DNA from: Oceaniglobus indicus
Lineage (GTDB): Bacteria; Pseudomonadota; Alphaproteobacteria; Rhodobacterales; Rhodobacteraceae
Direction: 5' to 3'
Assembly (NCBI RefSeq): GCF_002751875.1
Contig: NZ_NMZM01000005.1
Location: 124,001 to 188,000 of the forward strand
Length of the DNA: 64,000 nucleotides
The position numbers and the translations under genes were made by a program. This document shows, one piece after another, positions 19,938 to 28,733 of the stretch. The notes beneath the pieces were generated by a model. The model saw nothing but the letters and a program-made list of their open reading frames with translations, ran no database searches and was not told the origin of the DNA. The first letter of the stretch is position 1; each line of letters opens with the position of its first letter.

Positions 19938-21269
19938 TCATTTCAGAAGCGGTGACCACGCCGGATCCGATGCCGCCCCGTCCAGCGGCACCTTCTTGAG
20001 GTTGCGCCCCGAAATATCCACCGTATAGAGCGACGATTGCCCCCCTGCGCCGGAACTTTCGCGCATGAACATCAGCACGCGGCCGTTCGGCGCCCATGTC
20101 GGACCCTCGTCCAGGAACGACGCCGTCAACAGCCGTTCTTCGGATCCGTCGGTGCGCATCACGCCGATGTGAAAGCGGCCCGCGTTCTGCTTGGTGAACG
20201 CGATCAGATCACCGCGCGGCGACCAGACCGGCGTGCCATAGCGCCCGTCGCCAAACGAGATCCGGCGCGGCTCGCCGCCGTTGGCGGGCATGATATACAG
20301 TTGCGGCGTGCCCGAGCGGTCGCTTTCAAACACCAGCTGTGCGCCATCGGGCGAATAGCTGGGCGCGGTTTCAATGCTGGGCGAGGTCGTCAGCCGTTCG
20401 GGCGTGCCACCGGGCCGCAGGCGATAGATGTCGGTGTTGCCACCGGACGCCGCCGAAAACACCACCGTCTGTCCATCGGGGGCATAGCGCGGCGCGAAGG
20501 TCATCGAATCGCCCGGCACCGGCAGCGGCACACGCTGCACCGATCCGACATCCAGCTGATAGATCTGGGGAAACCCGGTTTCATAGCTGGTATAAAGAAT
20601 CCGATCGCCGGTCGGCGAAAACCGCGGCGCCAGCACGATGGAACCGTCACCGGTCAGGAACTGCACGTTCGCGCCATCGTAATCCATGATCGCCAGACGC
20701 TTGCGGCGGTCGTCCTTGGGGCCGGTTTCCGACACGAACACCACGCGACTGTCGAAATAGGCACCCTCGCCGGTGATTCGCGAATAGACGGCATCGGCAA
20801 CCTTGTGCGCCATCCGGCGCCACGCGGTGGTGGTGCCGCCGAATTGCAGCCCCTCGCCCAGTTGCGCTTCGGAAAACACGTCGAAGACGCGGAACTTGAC
20901 GGTCAGGCGTCCATCGGCCGTCGCGCTGACGGCACCCGTGATCAGGGCCTGCGCGTTGATGGCCTTCCAGCTTGCATAGTCCACCGAGGGTGAAAAGCTG
21001 GTGATCTGCGTGATGAAGGCGTCCGATCCGATCTGGCGGAACAGCCCGGTGCCCGCCAGGTCGTCGGCGATCACCTGGGACAGGCGCGCGGCGTATTCGC
21101 CCCCTGCCGGATCCTCGGCCACGAAATCGGGGACTGCAAAGGGCAGCGGCTCGATCACGCCTTCGGTGATGTCGATCCTCAGCGGTCCGTCCTGCGCCAA
21201 CGAAGGCGCGACGGTGAACGGCAGGCCGAGCAGCGTCAGAGCAGCAAGAAGGGCACGGATCGGTGTCAT
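19938..21269 (-). CDS. tolB: Tol-Pal translocation protein TolB
   Basis: Periplasmic protein of the Tol-Pal complex, 443 residues from the chosen start. Signal peptide ([18 protein letters not shown] to the AQ cleavage site), an N-terminal alpha/beta domain, then a six-bladed beta-propeller made of WD40-like PD40 repeats: [75 protein letters not shown]. The ATG at 21269 has AGGA 5 bases upstream; the one four codons earlier (21281) lacks such a signal. Downstream of tolA by about 110 bases. Confidence 0.97.
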   Translation of the reverse strand: MTPIRALLAALTLLGLPFTVAPSLAQDGPLRIDITEGVIEPLPFAVPDFVAEDPAGGEYAARLSQVIADDLAGTGLFRQIGSDAFITQITSFSPSVDYASWKAINAQALITGAVSATADGRLTVKFRVFDVFSEAQLGEGLQFGGTTTAWRRMAHKVADAVYSRITGEGAYFDSRVVFVSETGPKDDRRKRLAIMDYDGANVQFLTGDGSIVLAPRFSPTGDRILYTSYETGFPQIYQLDVGSVQRVPLPVPGDSMTFAPRYAPDGQTVVFSAASGGNTDIYRLRPGGTPERLTTSPSIETAPSYSPDGAQLVFESDRSGTPQLYIMPANGGEPRRISFGDGRYGTPVWSPRGDLIAFTKQNAGRFHIGVMRTDGSEERLLTASFLDEGPTWAPNGRVLMFMRESSGAGGQSSLYTVDISGRNLKKVPLDGAASDPAWSPLLK

Positions 21270-21382
21270 AACATTCCTCATTCAGCCGAACGGCCAGTGG
21301 TGTGTGTCCGCATGTAACGCGTTGCGCGCCGAAAAGATCACACGATTGTGCGACCGAACCCCGATGGCAGCCGTGTGTCGCA

Positions 21383-22774
21383 TCAGCGCAACCTCATCCC
21401 GTCGGGGTTGAACGTCATCTCGATGTTCTGCCATTGGCCGTATTTCTCGGCCGGCAGCGGAAAACCCGAAGCGCCGCACCGGATGATCGCGCGGCGGGCC
21501 GCCTCGAACGCCTGGCGCGCGCCGTCGTCGGTGCCGCCCGACGACGAGATGATGCGGATCGATCCGGCATCGGGCTTGCCATCGCGGGTCATTGCCACGC
21601 CGACAACAACCGTGGTGCGCAAGGCGTCGGACGACAACGCGCCGACGTTCCAGCATTTCTGGACCGCGACGCGCAGTGCGTCCTTTTCCCCCAGGGTCAG
21701 CGGAGGGCCCGACGGTTCGCCCTGGGCGGGGGCGGCGGCGGGCGTGTTGGCCGGGGCCGGATCGCCCATGGCTTCGGCCAGCGCGGCGTCCACACTGTCC
21801 GAGCGCGCTTCGCTGTTGCTGCCCGGCGTCGTCGGCGCGGGCGTTGCAGGCGCGGCGGGCGCGGCCGGTGTTGCGGCGGCGGTGCGGGTCGGCCGGTCGG
21901 GCGCGCGGCGGGGCCGGTTCGATGATGCCGGCGCGGTGCCGGGGGCCTGGGCCGTTTCGGTTGCCGGTTCGGCTTCGGCGTCCGGTTCGGTCACGGGCGG
22001 TGTTGGCGCGGCGGGGGGCGGCGTCGGCGTATCGTCGGGCGTTTCCGCCTCGGTCACGATTTCGGGCGCCGCCTCGGCCGGGGCCGTCGGCGTCTGCTCG
22101 ACCACTTCCTCCTCGGGGGGCTCGGGTGTGGGATCGGGCGTCACGGTTTCGGTCACGACCGGCGCCTCCACCGCTTCGGGCGGCGGGGGCGGTGCGGTTT
22201 CGCTGGCCACCCGGCGCGCGGGGCGCGGCGTCGATGTGGGCGCGACGGGCCGCGGTTCGACCGCTGGCGGCGCCGGATCGGGCGCCACATCGGTCACGTC
22301 GGTTTCCACGGGCGCGGCAGCCGCCGGCGCCTGCGGTGCAGGCTCGGGTTCGGGCTGGGGTGTCGGTTCGGGCTCGGGCGCCGGCGCGGGCGTGGCCGGT
22401 TCCGGTTCCGGTTCAGGCTCCGGTGCGGGTTCCGGCGTGGGTGCGACCGGCTCGGGTTCGGGGGCCGGCGGTTCGGGCACGGGATCCGGTGTGGGTTCGA
22501 CGACCGGCGCCGGCGGATCGGGCGCGACCTCGGGTTCCGGCTCGGGTGTTGGTTCTGGCGTCGGCTCGACCGTGCCGGGGCTCACGGCTGTCGGTTGCGT
22601 CACTTCGGGGGCTTCGACGGGCCGGGTCAGGGCCGCGAAATCCTCTTCGCTGATGACGCTGACGTTGGCCACATCGGGCGGCGGCAGCGGCGTGTCCTTG
22701 AACAGCCCACCGAACAGGGCAAACCCCACCAGCGCCACATGCGCCGCGCCCGAGATGTAACTGCCGGTCTTCAA
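21383..22774 (-). CDS. tolA: TolA-type energy transducer (Pro/Glu-rich)
   Basis: Inner-membrane-anchored transducer linking TolQR to TolB-Pal. N-terminal membrane helix ([18 protein letters not shown]), a very long low-complexity periplasmic spacer of Pro, Glu, Ala and Thr (about 260 residues) instead of the Lys/Ala-rich helix of enterobacterial TolA, and a C-terminal TonB/TolA-like domain starting near [12 protein letters not shown] prefer a TTG start at 22774 (MKTGSYISG), with GGGGGG about 8 bases upstream; the ATG at 22804 is in frame but has no Shine-Dalgarno sequence. Position between tolR and tolB supports the call. Confidence 0.88.
   Translation of the reverse strand: MKTGSYISGAAHVALVGFALFGGLFKDTPLPPPDVANVSVISEEDFAALTRPVEAPEVTQPTAVSPGTVEPTPEPTPEPEPEVAPDPPAPVVEPTPDPVPEPPAPEPEPVAPTPEPAPEPEPEPEPATPAPAPEPEPTPQPEPEPAPQAPAAAAPVETDVTDVAPDPAPPAVEPRPVAPTSTPRPARRVASETAPPPPPEAVEAPVVTETVTPDPTPEPPEEEVVEQTPTAPAEAAPEIVTEAETPDDTPTPPPAAPTPPVTEPDAEAEPATETAQAPGTAPASSNRPRRAPDRPTRTAAATPAAPAAPATPAPTTPGSNSEARSDSVDAALAEAMGDPAPANTPAAAPAQGEPSGPPLTLGEKDALRVAVQKCWNVGALSSDALRTTVVVGVAMTRDGKPDAGSIRIISSSGGTDDGARQAFEAARRAIIRCGASGFPLPAEKYGQWQNIEMTFNPDGMRLR
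22325..22570 (-). repeat. Low-complexity Pro-Glu coding repeat inside tolA
   Basis: The DNA is an irregular run of short units close to GGTTCGGGCTCGGG (read on the + strand), which encodes about 80 residues of PEPEP-, PTPEP- and PAPEP-type repeats in the TolA spacer. The units are not uniform and have no spacers, so this is simple-sequence expansion in a coding region. Length variation between strains would be expected. Confidence 0.75.
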
Positions 22775-22896
22775 GAGTTGCCCCCCGGAGCAGGATCTGC
22801 CCATTCAAAATCGAACATTCGACCGTGTGTCCGTGCCGACGGCCGGCCGCATTTGCACCCGGCGCATCGCAAGACTGCGACAGGACGCGCCATGCG

Positions 22897-23373
22897 CTAG
22901 TTTTCCTGACCCGTCGTATCGTCAAGCCGCGGACCGCCCGAATCGGTCACGAGACCGATGTTGGAAAAGCCCGCCGCGTTCAGCGATCCCATCAGCTGCA
23001 CCACCCGTTCATAGGCGATCGAGCCGTCGGCCCGCAAAAACACCTTGTCCGACGCCCGTTCGGCGGCGATGGCGCGCAACTGCGCAATCAGGTCGCCGCT
23101 TTCGGTTTCGTTGTTCATCAGCAGGATCGTGCCCTCGGCCGTCAGCGTGATGGTCAGCGGTTCCTCACGCTCGACCGGCAAGGGTTCGGCGGCGGTGCGC
23201 GGCAATTCGATGGGCACGCCCACCGTCAGCAGCGGTGCCGCGACCATGAACACGATCAGCAGCACCAGCATCACGTCGACAAAGGGCGTGACGTTGATTT
23301 CCGACATCTGCTTGCGGCTGGACCGGCGCCGCCGGCGCCCGCCCCCATCGCGTGCGATCGTTCCTGCGGCCAT
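22897..23373 (-). CDS. tolR: Tol-Pal protein TolR
   Basis: ExbD/TolR family inner-membrane protein, part of the proton-driven TolQR motor. 158 residues. An Arg-rich cytoplasmic N-terminus (GGRRRRRSSRKQMSEINVTP) precedes the single membrane helix VDVMLVLLIVFMVAAPLL, which contains the essential membrane Asp in VDVML; a periplasmic domain follows. The start at 23373 lies 1 base after the tolQ stop; the frame is open upstream but that part overlaps tolQ. About 120 bases separate it from tolA. Confidence 0.95.
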   Translation of the reverse strand: MAAGTIARDGGGRRRRRSSRKQMSEINVTPFVDVMLVLLIVFMVAAPLLTVGVPIELPRTAAEPLPVEREEPLTITLTAEGTILLMNNETESGDLIAQLRAIAAERASDKVFLRADGSIAYERVVQLMGSLNAAGFSNIGLVTDSGGPRLDDTTGQEN

Positions 23374-23374
23374 G

Positions 23375-24070
23375 TCAGGAATCCAGCTGGCGCGACAGGA
23401 TGGTGGCGAATTCGTCGGCAAAGGATTCGTAGCCGCGCAGGATGCGGTCGGAATCCGCGCTCAGCTTGTTATAGAACACGACCGCCGGGATCGCGGCCAG
23501 CAGGCCCAGACCGGTGGCCAGCAACGCCTCGGCGATGCCCGGCGCCACGACCGCCAGGTTGGTGTTCTGCGATTGCGCGATGCCGATGAAGGCGTGCATG
23601 ATGCCCCAGACCGTGCCGAACAGCCCGACAAAGGGCGCGGTCGACCCGACGGTTGCCAGGAACGGCAGACCCTTTTCCAGCGATTCGCCCTCTTTCGCGA
23701 TGGCGACATCCATTGACCGGTCGATGCGCGATTGCGCGCCGGGAATCAGGCCGCCATCGGTGCGATGCGAGCGGCGCCATTCGGTCATTCCGGATACAAA
23801 GACCGCCTGGGCGCGTCCATCCGCCTCGGGGCCGATCTTGTCGAACAATTCGTCCAGCGGCTCGCCCGACCAGAACGCCGCGTCGAATTTCGCCGCCTCG
23901 CGCCGCGCGCGGGCGAAGACGATGTGCTTCTGGATGATGATCGCCCACGACCAGAACGACGCCAGCAGCAACACCAGCATCACGAACTTGACCGTCAGCG
24001 TCGATTGCGCGAACAACCCCCACATGGAGAAGTCCAGCTCTTGCGCCAGCGCAAGCGTTTGCGTTTCCAT
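23375..24070 (-). CDS. tolQ: Tol-Pal protein TolQ
   Basis: MotA/TolQ/ExbB family proton channel subunit, 231 residues, three membrane segments (about 12-38, 130-160, 165-195). The conserved helices are seen as LPFLATVGSTAPFVGLFGTVWGIMHAF and IAEALLATGLGLLAAIPAVVFYN. It pairs with TolR, whose start is 1 base past the tolQ stop. It is preceded by ybgC at about 125 bases, so this is the ybgC-tolQRAB-pal order known from many proteobacteria. Confidence 0.97.
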   Translation of the reverse strand: METQTLALAQELDFSMWGLFAQSTLTVKFVMLVLLLASFWSWAIIIQKHIVFARARREAAKFDAAFWSGEPLDELFDKIGPEADGRAQAVFVSGMTEWRRSHRTDGGLIPGAQSRIDRSMDVAIAKEGESLEKGLPFLATVGSTAPFVGLFGTVWGIMHAFIGIAQSQNTNLAVVAPGIAEALLATGLGLLAAIPAVVFYNKLSADSDRILRGYESFADEFATILSRQLDS

Positions 24071-24194
24071 CTTACCTGCTCATGTTATGCGGGCCGATCT
24101 GTGTCAGCCTTGTCTGCACCGCACAATAGGCGAACGCGCGGCGAAATCCAACGTTTCCGCGAGCGTGGCGTGATTTTCGCCGGTTCGGTGGTTT

Positions 24195-24590
24195 TCAGTG
24201 CAACTCCCGGCGGAGTTCCGCCGGCAACCGCGTCGCGCGCCCGTCATCGTTGACCACGACAAGGGTGACGCGGGCGGTGAACAGATCCTCGCCGTCGCGC
24301 CGCACGACCTGATCCAGCACGATCCGTGCGCCGCCGACCTCGGCGATGGTGGTGTCCACGGTCAGTTCGTCGTCATAACGGGCGGGCTTGAGATATTCGG
24401 CGTCGAGGCGCCGCACGACGAACACATGGCCGTCGCGATCCTTCATCGCCCGCTGATCGACACCGAGGCCACGCACCCATTCGCTGCGTGCGCGTTCGAT
24501 GAATTTCAGATAATTCGCATGATAGACCAGCCCGGCCAGATCGGTGTCTTCGTAATAGACCCGCAGGGCAAAACGGTGCGTGGCAGTCAT
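24195..24590 (-). CDS. ybgC: Acyl-CoA thioesterase YbgC (hotdog fold)
   Basis: 131-residue hotdog thioesterase of the tol-pal-associated type. The catalytic signature is DTDLAGLVYHANYLKFIERA near residue 16, with the active Asp in YYEDTD. The start at 24590 is fixed by AAGGAC 6 bases upstream and by family length; the frame runs open to 24800 without homologous sequence. It is the first gene of the tol-pal run. Members act on short-chain or acyl-ACP-like thioesters and may affect phospholipids; the substrate here is unknown. Confidence 0.93.
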   Translation of the reverse strand: MTATHRFALRVYYEDTDLAGLVYHANYLKFIERARSEWVRGLGVDQRAMKDRDGHVFVVRRLDAEYLKPARYDDELTVDTTIAEVGGARIVLDQVVRRDGEDLFTARVTLVVVNDDGRATRLPAELRRELH

Positions 24591-24696
24591 GGCATGTCCT
24601 TCGTTGCGACCGCTCCCGGTCTGGAACAGGTGCCGCGCGGGTGCAAGGGCGGCGCAGATGTTGTCGATCCGAACCAAGCCCCGAACCCGGCAATCG

Positions 24697-24897
24697 TCAG
24701 CAGAACGTGCCGTTTTCCGGCACAGGACACGGCCAGGCCTTACGACCGCCCGGCGGCAGATGACGCAAGAATCCAGCCGTAACGATCGGCGCTTTCGCAT
24801 CCGGCACCGGCCCGTTTTCGTCGAAGGCGATCCATGCCCCCGTCCCCACCGCGTCGCGCAACCGTTCTTCTGCCGGCGTTCGCCACCAGCGTGCGTT
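24697..24897 (-). pseudogene. Possible remnant of a pentapeptide-repeat-type gene N-terminus
   Basis: The 307 bases between ybgC and the next gene hold no intact gene. Directly after the stop of the upstream unknown gene, in the same frame, 66 codons read as protein-like sequence without an ATG: RWWRTPAEERLRDAVGTGAW, then IAFDENGPVPDAKAP and IVTAGFLRHL. This resembles the N-terminal segment seen in some pentapeptide-repeat proteins (E-x-LR-x-A-x-G ... AEFLR-x-LLLG), but no repeats follow and the sequence stops after FLRHLPPGG with random-looking codons. A decayed 5' fragment is the best guess. It could also be chance; no homology search was possible. Confidence 0.35.
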
Positions 24898-25536
24898 TCA
24901 CTGCACGCTCATCCGCGCGAACAGGCGCAGGGCGTGGCTGGGGTCGGCGGCCGCCACGGGCAGCAGGGGGTCATAGGCGGCGCGGATCAGGGCGCCGATT
25001 TCGGGGCGCAGGATGGTGTGTCCGTCCGCCACTGCTAGCGGCGAGCGGTCGGTGAACGCGCGGTCGGACCACAGCAGGATGGTCTGCACGGCCTGGCTCA
25101 GCGCCAGGGTATCGGCGGAAACCGCCGACAGATGGGCATCCATCCGCAGGAAGACAAACGCCGCCTTGATCGCGCCCGTCTCGTCAAACCGGAAGATACG
25201 GTATTGGTTGGCGTCCGCCGCCTTCAGCCGCCCGAGCAGGGGCGCAAGGTCCGGAATCAGGCGGTCAAGGTCGGGCACGCCCGACAATTCGTCCCAGTCG
25301 CGCAGGAAGAACACCATCAGGTTGGCGCCCAGTTCGGGGTCGGTTTCCGCCATCTTGTGGTTGGCCAGCGTCACCACGGCCTCGATCGCGCCCTTGACCA
25401 CAGACAGGGTTTCATCCTCGACCCCGAACACCACCGGCACCAGCGGCCTGCCCCAGCGCGCAAAGGCGAAGGTGCCGTCGGCGCGGGTGAACAGGGCCGC
25501 GACCCCCTCGGGCGTTGTCGACACCGGATCAGTCAC
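24898..25536 (-). CDS. Unrecognised soluble protein
   Basis: 212-residue protein without membrane segments or a signal peptide. It opens with [21 protein letters not shown], continues with FAFARWGRPLVPVVFGVEDETL near residue 25, a NHKMAETDPELGANLMVFFLRDWDEL stretch in the centre, and ends in ...ALRLFARMSVQ. I cannot place it in a family. GTG start at 25536, inside the last 8 bases of the DUF998 gene, so translation is probably coupled to it. It is the third gene of the yebC-DUF998 overlap chain. Base composition matches its neighbours, which supports a resident gene. Confidence 0.72.
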   Translation of the reverse strand: MTDPVSTTPEGVAALFTRADGTFAFARWGRPLVPVVFGVEDETLSVVKGAIEAVVTLANHKMAETDPELGANLMVFFLRDWDELSGVPDLDRLIPDLAPLLGRLKAADANQYRIFRFDETGAIKAAFVFLRMDAHLSAVSADTLALSQAVQTILLWSDRAFTDRSPLAVADGHTILRPEIGALIRAAYDPLLPVAAADPSHALRLFARMSVQ

Positions 25537-26149
25537 AGCGCTGTGCCTGCCGCCACAGGACGATCGCCACGCACGACGACCAGCCCAGCGCGATGACGCC
25601 CAGCCACCGTTCGAACAACCCGTCGATGCCCGTGGGCAGGAAGAAGAACACCGGCGCGCAGAGCACCCACAACGCCCCGAACACACGGAACACGGTGGTC
25701 ATCCGGCCGCCCGCCTGCGACGCCATGCCGAAGGTGGCGACGGTGTATCCGAGGCCCAGGCCATAGACCAACTTGGTGTGAACCACGACGCCGTCGCTGT
25801 CGCCGTCACCGTATTCGTTGCGCGCCCCGATCACCGTGACCAGCAGGCCCAGCACCAGCAGCGCCAGCAAACCCGCGGTCCAGCCCACATCGCCACCAGG
25901 GTGCATGTGCGCCGCCCCCACGGCCAGCACCATCAGCCCACCCGCATAGGCATAGAGCCCGACGTCGACGATCCACTCGTTCCGGCCCGCGCCGAGGTCG
26001 GAAATCGTGTCCGATATCCAGTCATAGTCGGGAACGAACCAGGGCGCGACGATCACCGACAGGACCAGCGCAAGCGCCCCAAGCCAACCGGCCAGGGCGC
26101 AGAACCGCAGCAAACCGCCGCTCTGGAAGGTGCGCGGACCCTCGCTCAC
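25529..26149 (-). CDS. DUF998-like membrane protein
   Basis: 206 residues with six hydrophobic segments (about 15-40, 62-85, 90-112, 128-148, 155-175, 180-200). The first extracytoplasmic loop [21 protein letters not shown] carries the D-x-IS-D-LG signature of the DUF998 family, whose function is not known. GTG start at 26149 overlaps the yebC stop as GTGA, and its own end overlaps the next gene by 8 bases. Family assignment comes from motif and topology only. Confidence 0.78.
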   Translation of the reverse strand: MSEGPRTFQSGGLLRFCALAGWLGALALVLSVIVAPWFVPDYDWISDTISDLGAGRNEWIVDVGLYAYAGGLMVLAVGAAHMHPGGDVGWTAGLLALLVLGLLVTVIGARNEYGDGDSDGVVVHTKLVYGLGLGYTVATFGMASQAGGRMTTVFRVFGALWVLCAPVFFFLPTGIDGLFERWLGVIALGWSSCVAIVLWRQAQRCD

Positions 26150-26886
26150 AATGCTGCCGCCACCTCGTCGGAGATGTCGAAATTGGCGGTGACGGTCTGC
26201 ACGTCGTCGTCATCCTCCAGCGCCTCGATCAGCTTCATCAGCTTTTGCGCGTCCTCCAGGTCAAGCTCGGTGCGGGTCTGCGGCTTCCACACCAGCTTGG
26301 TGGTCTCGGATTCGCCCAACTGCTCTTCAAGCGCGTTCGACACCTCGTTCAGATCGGTATCGGCGCAATAGATCCAGTGGCCCTCGTCGTCGCTTTCCAC
26401 GTCTTCGGCGCCCGCTTCGATGGCGGCCATCATCACCTCGTCGGCGGATCCCACCGCGGCCGGATACATCACCTCGCCCTTGCGGTCGAACATGAACGAA
26501 ACGCTGCCGGTTTCGCCCAGGTTGCCGCCGTTCTTGGTAAATGTCGACCGCACGTTCGACGCGGTGCGGTTGCGGTTATCGGTCATCGCCTCGACGATCA
26601 GCGCGACACCGTTGGGACCGTACCCCTCATACCGGATCTCGTCATAGCTTTCGGCGTCACCGCCCACGGCCTTCTTGATCGCCCGGTCGATCACGTCCTT
26701 GGGGACCGAGTTCGACTTGGCCTCCTTCACCGCAAGGCGCAGGCGGGGGTTCTTGTCGGGATCGGGGTCGCCCATCTTGGCGGCGACGGTGATTTCCTTG
26801 GACAGCTTGGAAAACACCTTGGCGCGGGCCGCATCCTGGCGCCCCTTGCGGTGCTGGATGTTGGCCCATTTGGAATGACCTGCCAT
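26146..26886 (-). CDS. yebC: YebC/PmpR family transcription/translation regulator
   Basis: 246-residue cytosolic protein of the YebC family, which has been linked to transcription control and to translation through proline-rich stretches. N-terminal signature [20 protein letters not shown], then [19 protein letters not shown] and [21 protein letters not shown]. The ATG at 26886 is fixed by this signature; the frame continues upstream without meaning. It heads a three-gene overlap chain with the DUF998 protein and an unknown protein, an association I do not recognise from other lineages. Confidence 0.97.
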   Translation of the reverse strand: MAGHSKWANIQHRKGRQDAARAKVFSKLSKEITVAAKMGDPDPDKNPRLRLAVKEAKSNSVPKDVIDRAIKKAVGGDAESYDEIRYEGYGPNGVALIVEAMTDNRNRTASNVRSTFTKNGGNLGETGSVSFMFDRKGEVMYPAAVGSADEVMMAAIEAGAEDVESDDEGHWIYCADTDLNEVSNALEEQLGESETTKLVWKPQTRTELDLEDAQKLMKLIEALEDDDDVQTVTANFDISDEVAAAL

Positions 26887-27124
26887 GGATCGTGCTCTCC
26901 CGTATTTCGATGTGTGCGATGCTGCGCGAGTCTTTACAGCGCGGATGGGGGGCGCATCAAGGGCGGCAGTCGCATCCGGCGCAGCGGCACGCAGCCCCCG
27001 CCCGGGCGGGGCACCGCCGGTTGCCCGCCTTTGCCTTTGCGCGGCCGGGGCGAACCGCCTATCCTCGGGCAAAAATACCGTCGCACAAACGCATCGCAGC
27101 AGTCAGACCCCGAGGACAGGCACA

Positions 27125-28267
27125 ATGTTCACCACCCGACGCATCTTTACCTTCGGCCTTGCCGCCGTCACGCTTTCGGGCTGTGGTGGCGCCGCCACCC
27201 TGCCTGCCGGCCAGGCCACCCGCGATCCGGCATTCCTGCCCCAGCCGAATCCCGGTTGGGACGCCTGGGTCACCGGGTTCCGGGGCCGCGCCACCGCCCA
27301 GGGCATTTCGCCCGCGACGCTGGATCGGGCGTTCCGCGGCGCCGGCTTCCTGCCCGGCGTGATCGACCGGGACCGCAACCAGACCGAATTCAAACGCTCG
27401 CTCGAAGATTACCTGTCGATCGCCGCCAGCGATGAACGGGTGGCCAAGGGCCGCGCCAACTTCGCCCGCTACCGCAGCGTTCTGGCCGAGGTGGAAAACC
27501 GCTATGGCGTCGACGCCAACGTGGTCACGGCCGTCTGGGGGCTCGAAAGCTTCTACGGCGAACGGCGCGGCGACATCCCGGTGGTGTCGGCGGTCTCGAC
27601 GCTGGCCTATGATGGCCGGCGCGGCGCGTTCTTTGAAAAACAGCTGATCGCGGCGCTGAAGATCCTGCAGAACGGCGATGTCTCGGCCGCGAACATGACC
27701 GGATCCTGGGCCGGGGCGATGGGTCACACCCAGTTCATCCCGACGTCCTATCAGGGGTATGCCGTCGACTTCCGCGGCGACGGGCGGCGCGACATCTGGA
27801 GCGACGATCCCACCGACGGCCTCGCCTCGACCGCCAACTATCTCGCGAAATCCGGCTGGCGGCGCGGTCAGCCCTGGGGCGGCGAAATCGGCAGCGCGGG
27901 CGCCAACGCCGGAACCCGCAGCCTGCAACCCGATCCCGGGGGGCCGGTGTTCCGAGTCGGGCACAACTTCAACGTCATCAAGCGCTACAACAACTCCGAC
28001 GCCTATGCCATCGGCGTGGGCCACCTGGCCGATCGGATCGCCGGGGGCGGACCGCTGCGCGCATCCTTCGGGCCGGACGCCAACGGTCTGACCAAGGACG
28101 ACCGCCAGCGACTGCAACGCCGGCTGACAGCGCGCGGCTTCGACACCGGCGGCGATGACGGCGTCATCGGGCCGAAGAGCACATCCGCCATCGCCGCCTA
28201 CCAGGCCTCGATCGGGCAGGCCGCGACCGGCGTTCCATCTCCTGCCCTGCTGGCCAGCCTCGGCTGA
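27125..28267 (+). CDS. Lytic murein transglycosylase, MltB type with peptidoglycan-binding domain
   Basis: 380-residue predicted lipoprotein (lipobox LSGC, Cys20) that cleaves glycan strands of peptidoglycan to anhydro-muropeptides. The SLT_2/MltB domain spans about 40-310: catalytic Glu141 in WGLESFYG, then GSWAGAMGHTQFIPTSY near 195 and DPTDGLASTANYL near 235. A PG_binding_1 domain closes the protein (about 320-378, LTARGFDTGGDDGVIGPKS). The ATG at 27125 starts a good signal peptide; the frame is open about 80 codons further up, through the yebC promoter region. Divergent from yebC. Standard length. Confidence 0.93.
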   Translation: MFTTRRIFTFGLAAVTLSGCGGAATLPAGQATRDPAFLPQPNPGWDAWVTGFRGRATAQGISPATLDRAFRGAGFLPGVIDRDRNQTEFKRSLEDYLSIAASDERVAKGRANFARYRSVLAEVENRYGVDANVVTAVWGLESFYGERRGDIPVVSAVSTLAYDGRRGAFFEKQLIAALKILQNGDVSAANMTGSWAGAMGHTQFIPTSYQGYAVDFRGDGRRDIWSDDPTDGLASTANYLAKSGWRRGQPWGGEIGSAGANAGTRSLQPDPGGPVFRVGHNFNVIKRYNNSDAYAIGVGHLADRIAGGGPLRASFGPDANGLTKDDRQRLQRRLTARGFDTGGDDGVIGPKSTSAIAAYQASIGQAATGVPSPALLASLG

Positions 28268-28382
28268 CGGCGCCGGGGCATCCCGCCGCCCAGCGCAGGT
28301 GCGGCGGGGCCCCGTTCCCGCGCACGCGGGAATGGGGGACAAGGTGTGGCGCGGCACGCGCCGCCGCTGGATCACGCCGGCG

Positions 28383-28733
28383 TCAGACGCCCGGACGCAG
28401 GCCGAACGCAGTCTCGCCGATGGCGATTACCGCCGTTGCACCGCTTTCGGTGCGCACCAGCACCCGGCGCGGCGCATCGCCGCCCGCCGGCATCTCGACC
28501 CGGTAATCGCGCCCGTGCGGACAGCCCTGCAACACGCCACTCCAGGCGCGCGCACGACCGGGGCGCAACGCCACGCACAGCGCGCCGTCGCTGAAGCCCA
28601 CCGTCACCGTATCGCGATACAGGATCGCCGTGCGCGGCTCGGCCTCCCGCAACGCCGGCGCACCCGGCCGGGTCGCGGACACGCAGCCGGACAGGACGGC
28701 CCCGCAGGCCAGGATCGCCAACGCCCGCTTCAC
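28383..28733 (-). CDS. Small predicted lipoprotein
   Basis: 116 residues: Lys/Arg then a short hydrophobic helix and the lipobox LSGC near Cys17, followed by a beta-rich domain (RTAILYRDTVTVGFSDGALC ... GETAFGLRPGV) with two further cysteines. I favour the GTG at 28733, which overlaps the SLC13 permease stop as GTGA and gives a good lipoprotein leader; an ATG at 28763 is also in frame. No family was recognised. Translational coupling with the permease suggests a shared transcript, but a functional link is not shown. Confidence 0.68.
   Translation of the reverse strand: MKRALAILACGAVLSGCVSATRPGAPALREAEPRTAILYRDTVTVGFSDGALCVALRPGRARAWSGVLQGCPHGRDYRVEMPAGGDAPRRVLVRTESGATAVIAIGETAFGLRPGV

Noticed and set aside
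22325-22570. Repeated short units that look like a CRISPR or tandem array
   Set aside because: Units are irregular, have no spacers, and encode the Pro-Glu spacer of TolA.
28282-28332. GC-rich hairpins after the transglycosylase gene
   Set aside because: Stems are good, but no T tract follows on either strand, so they cannot be called terminators.
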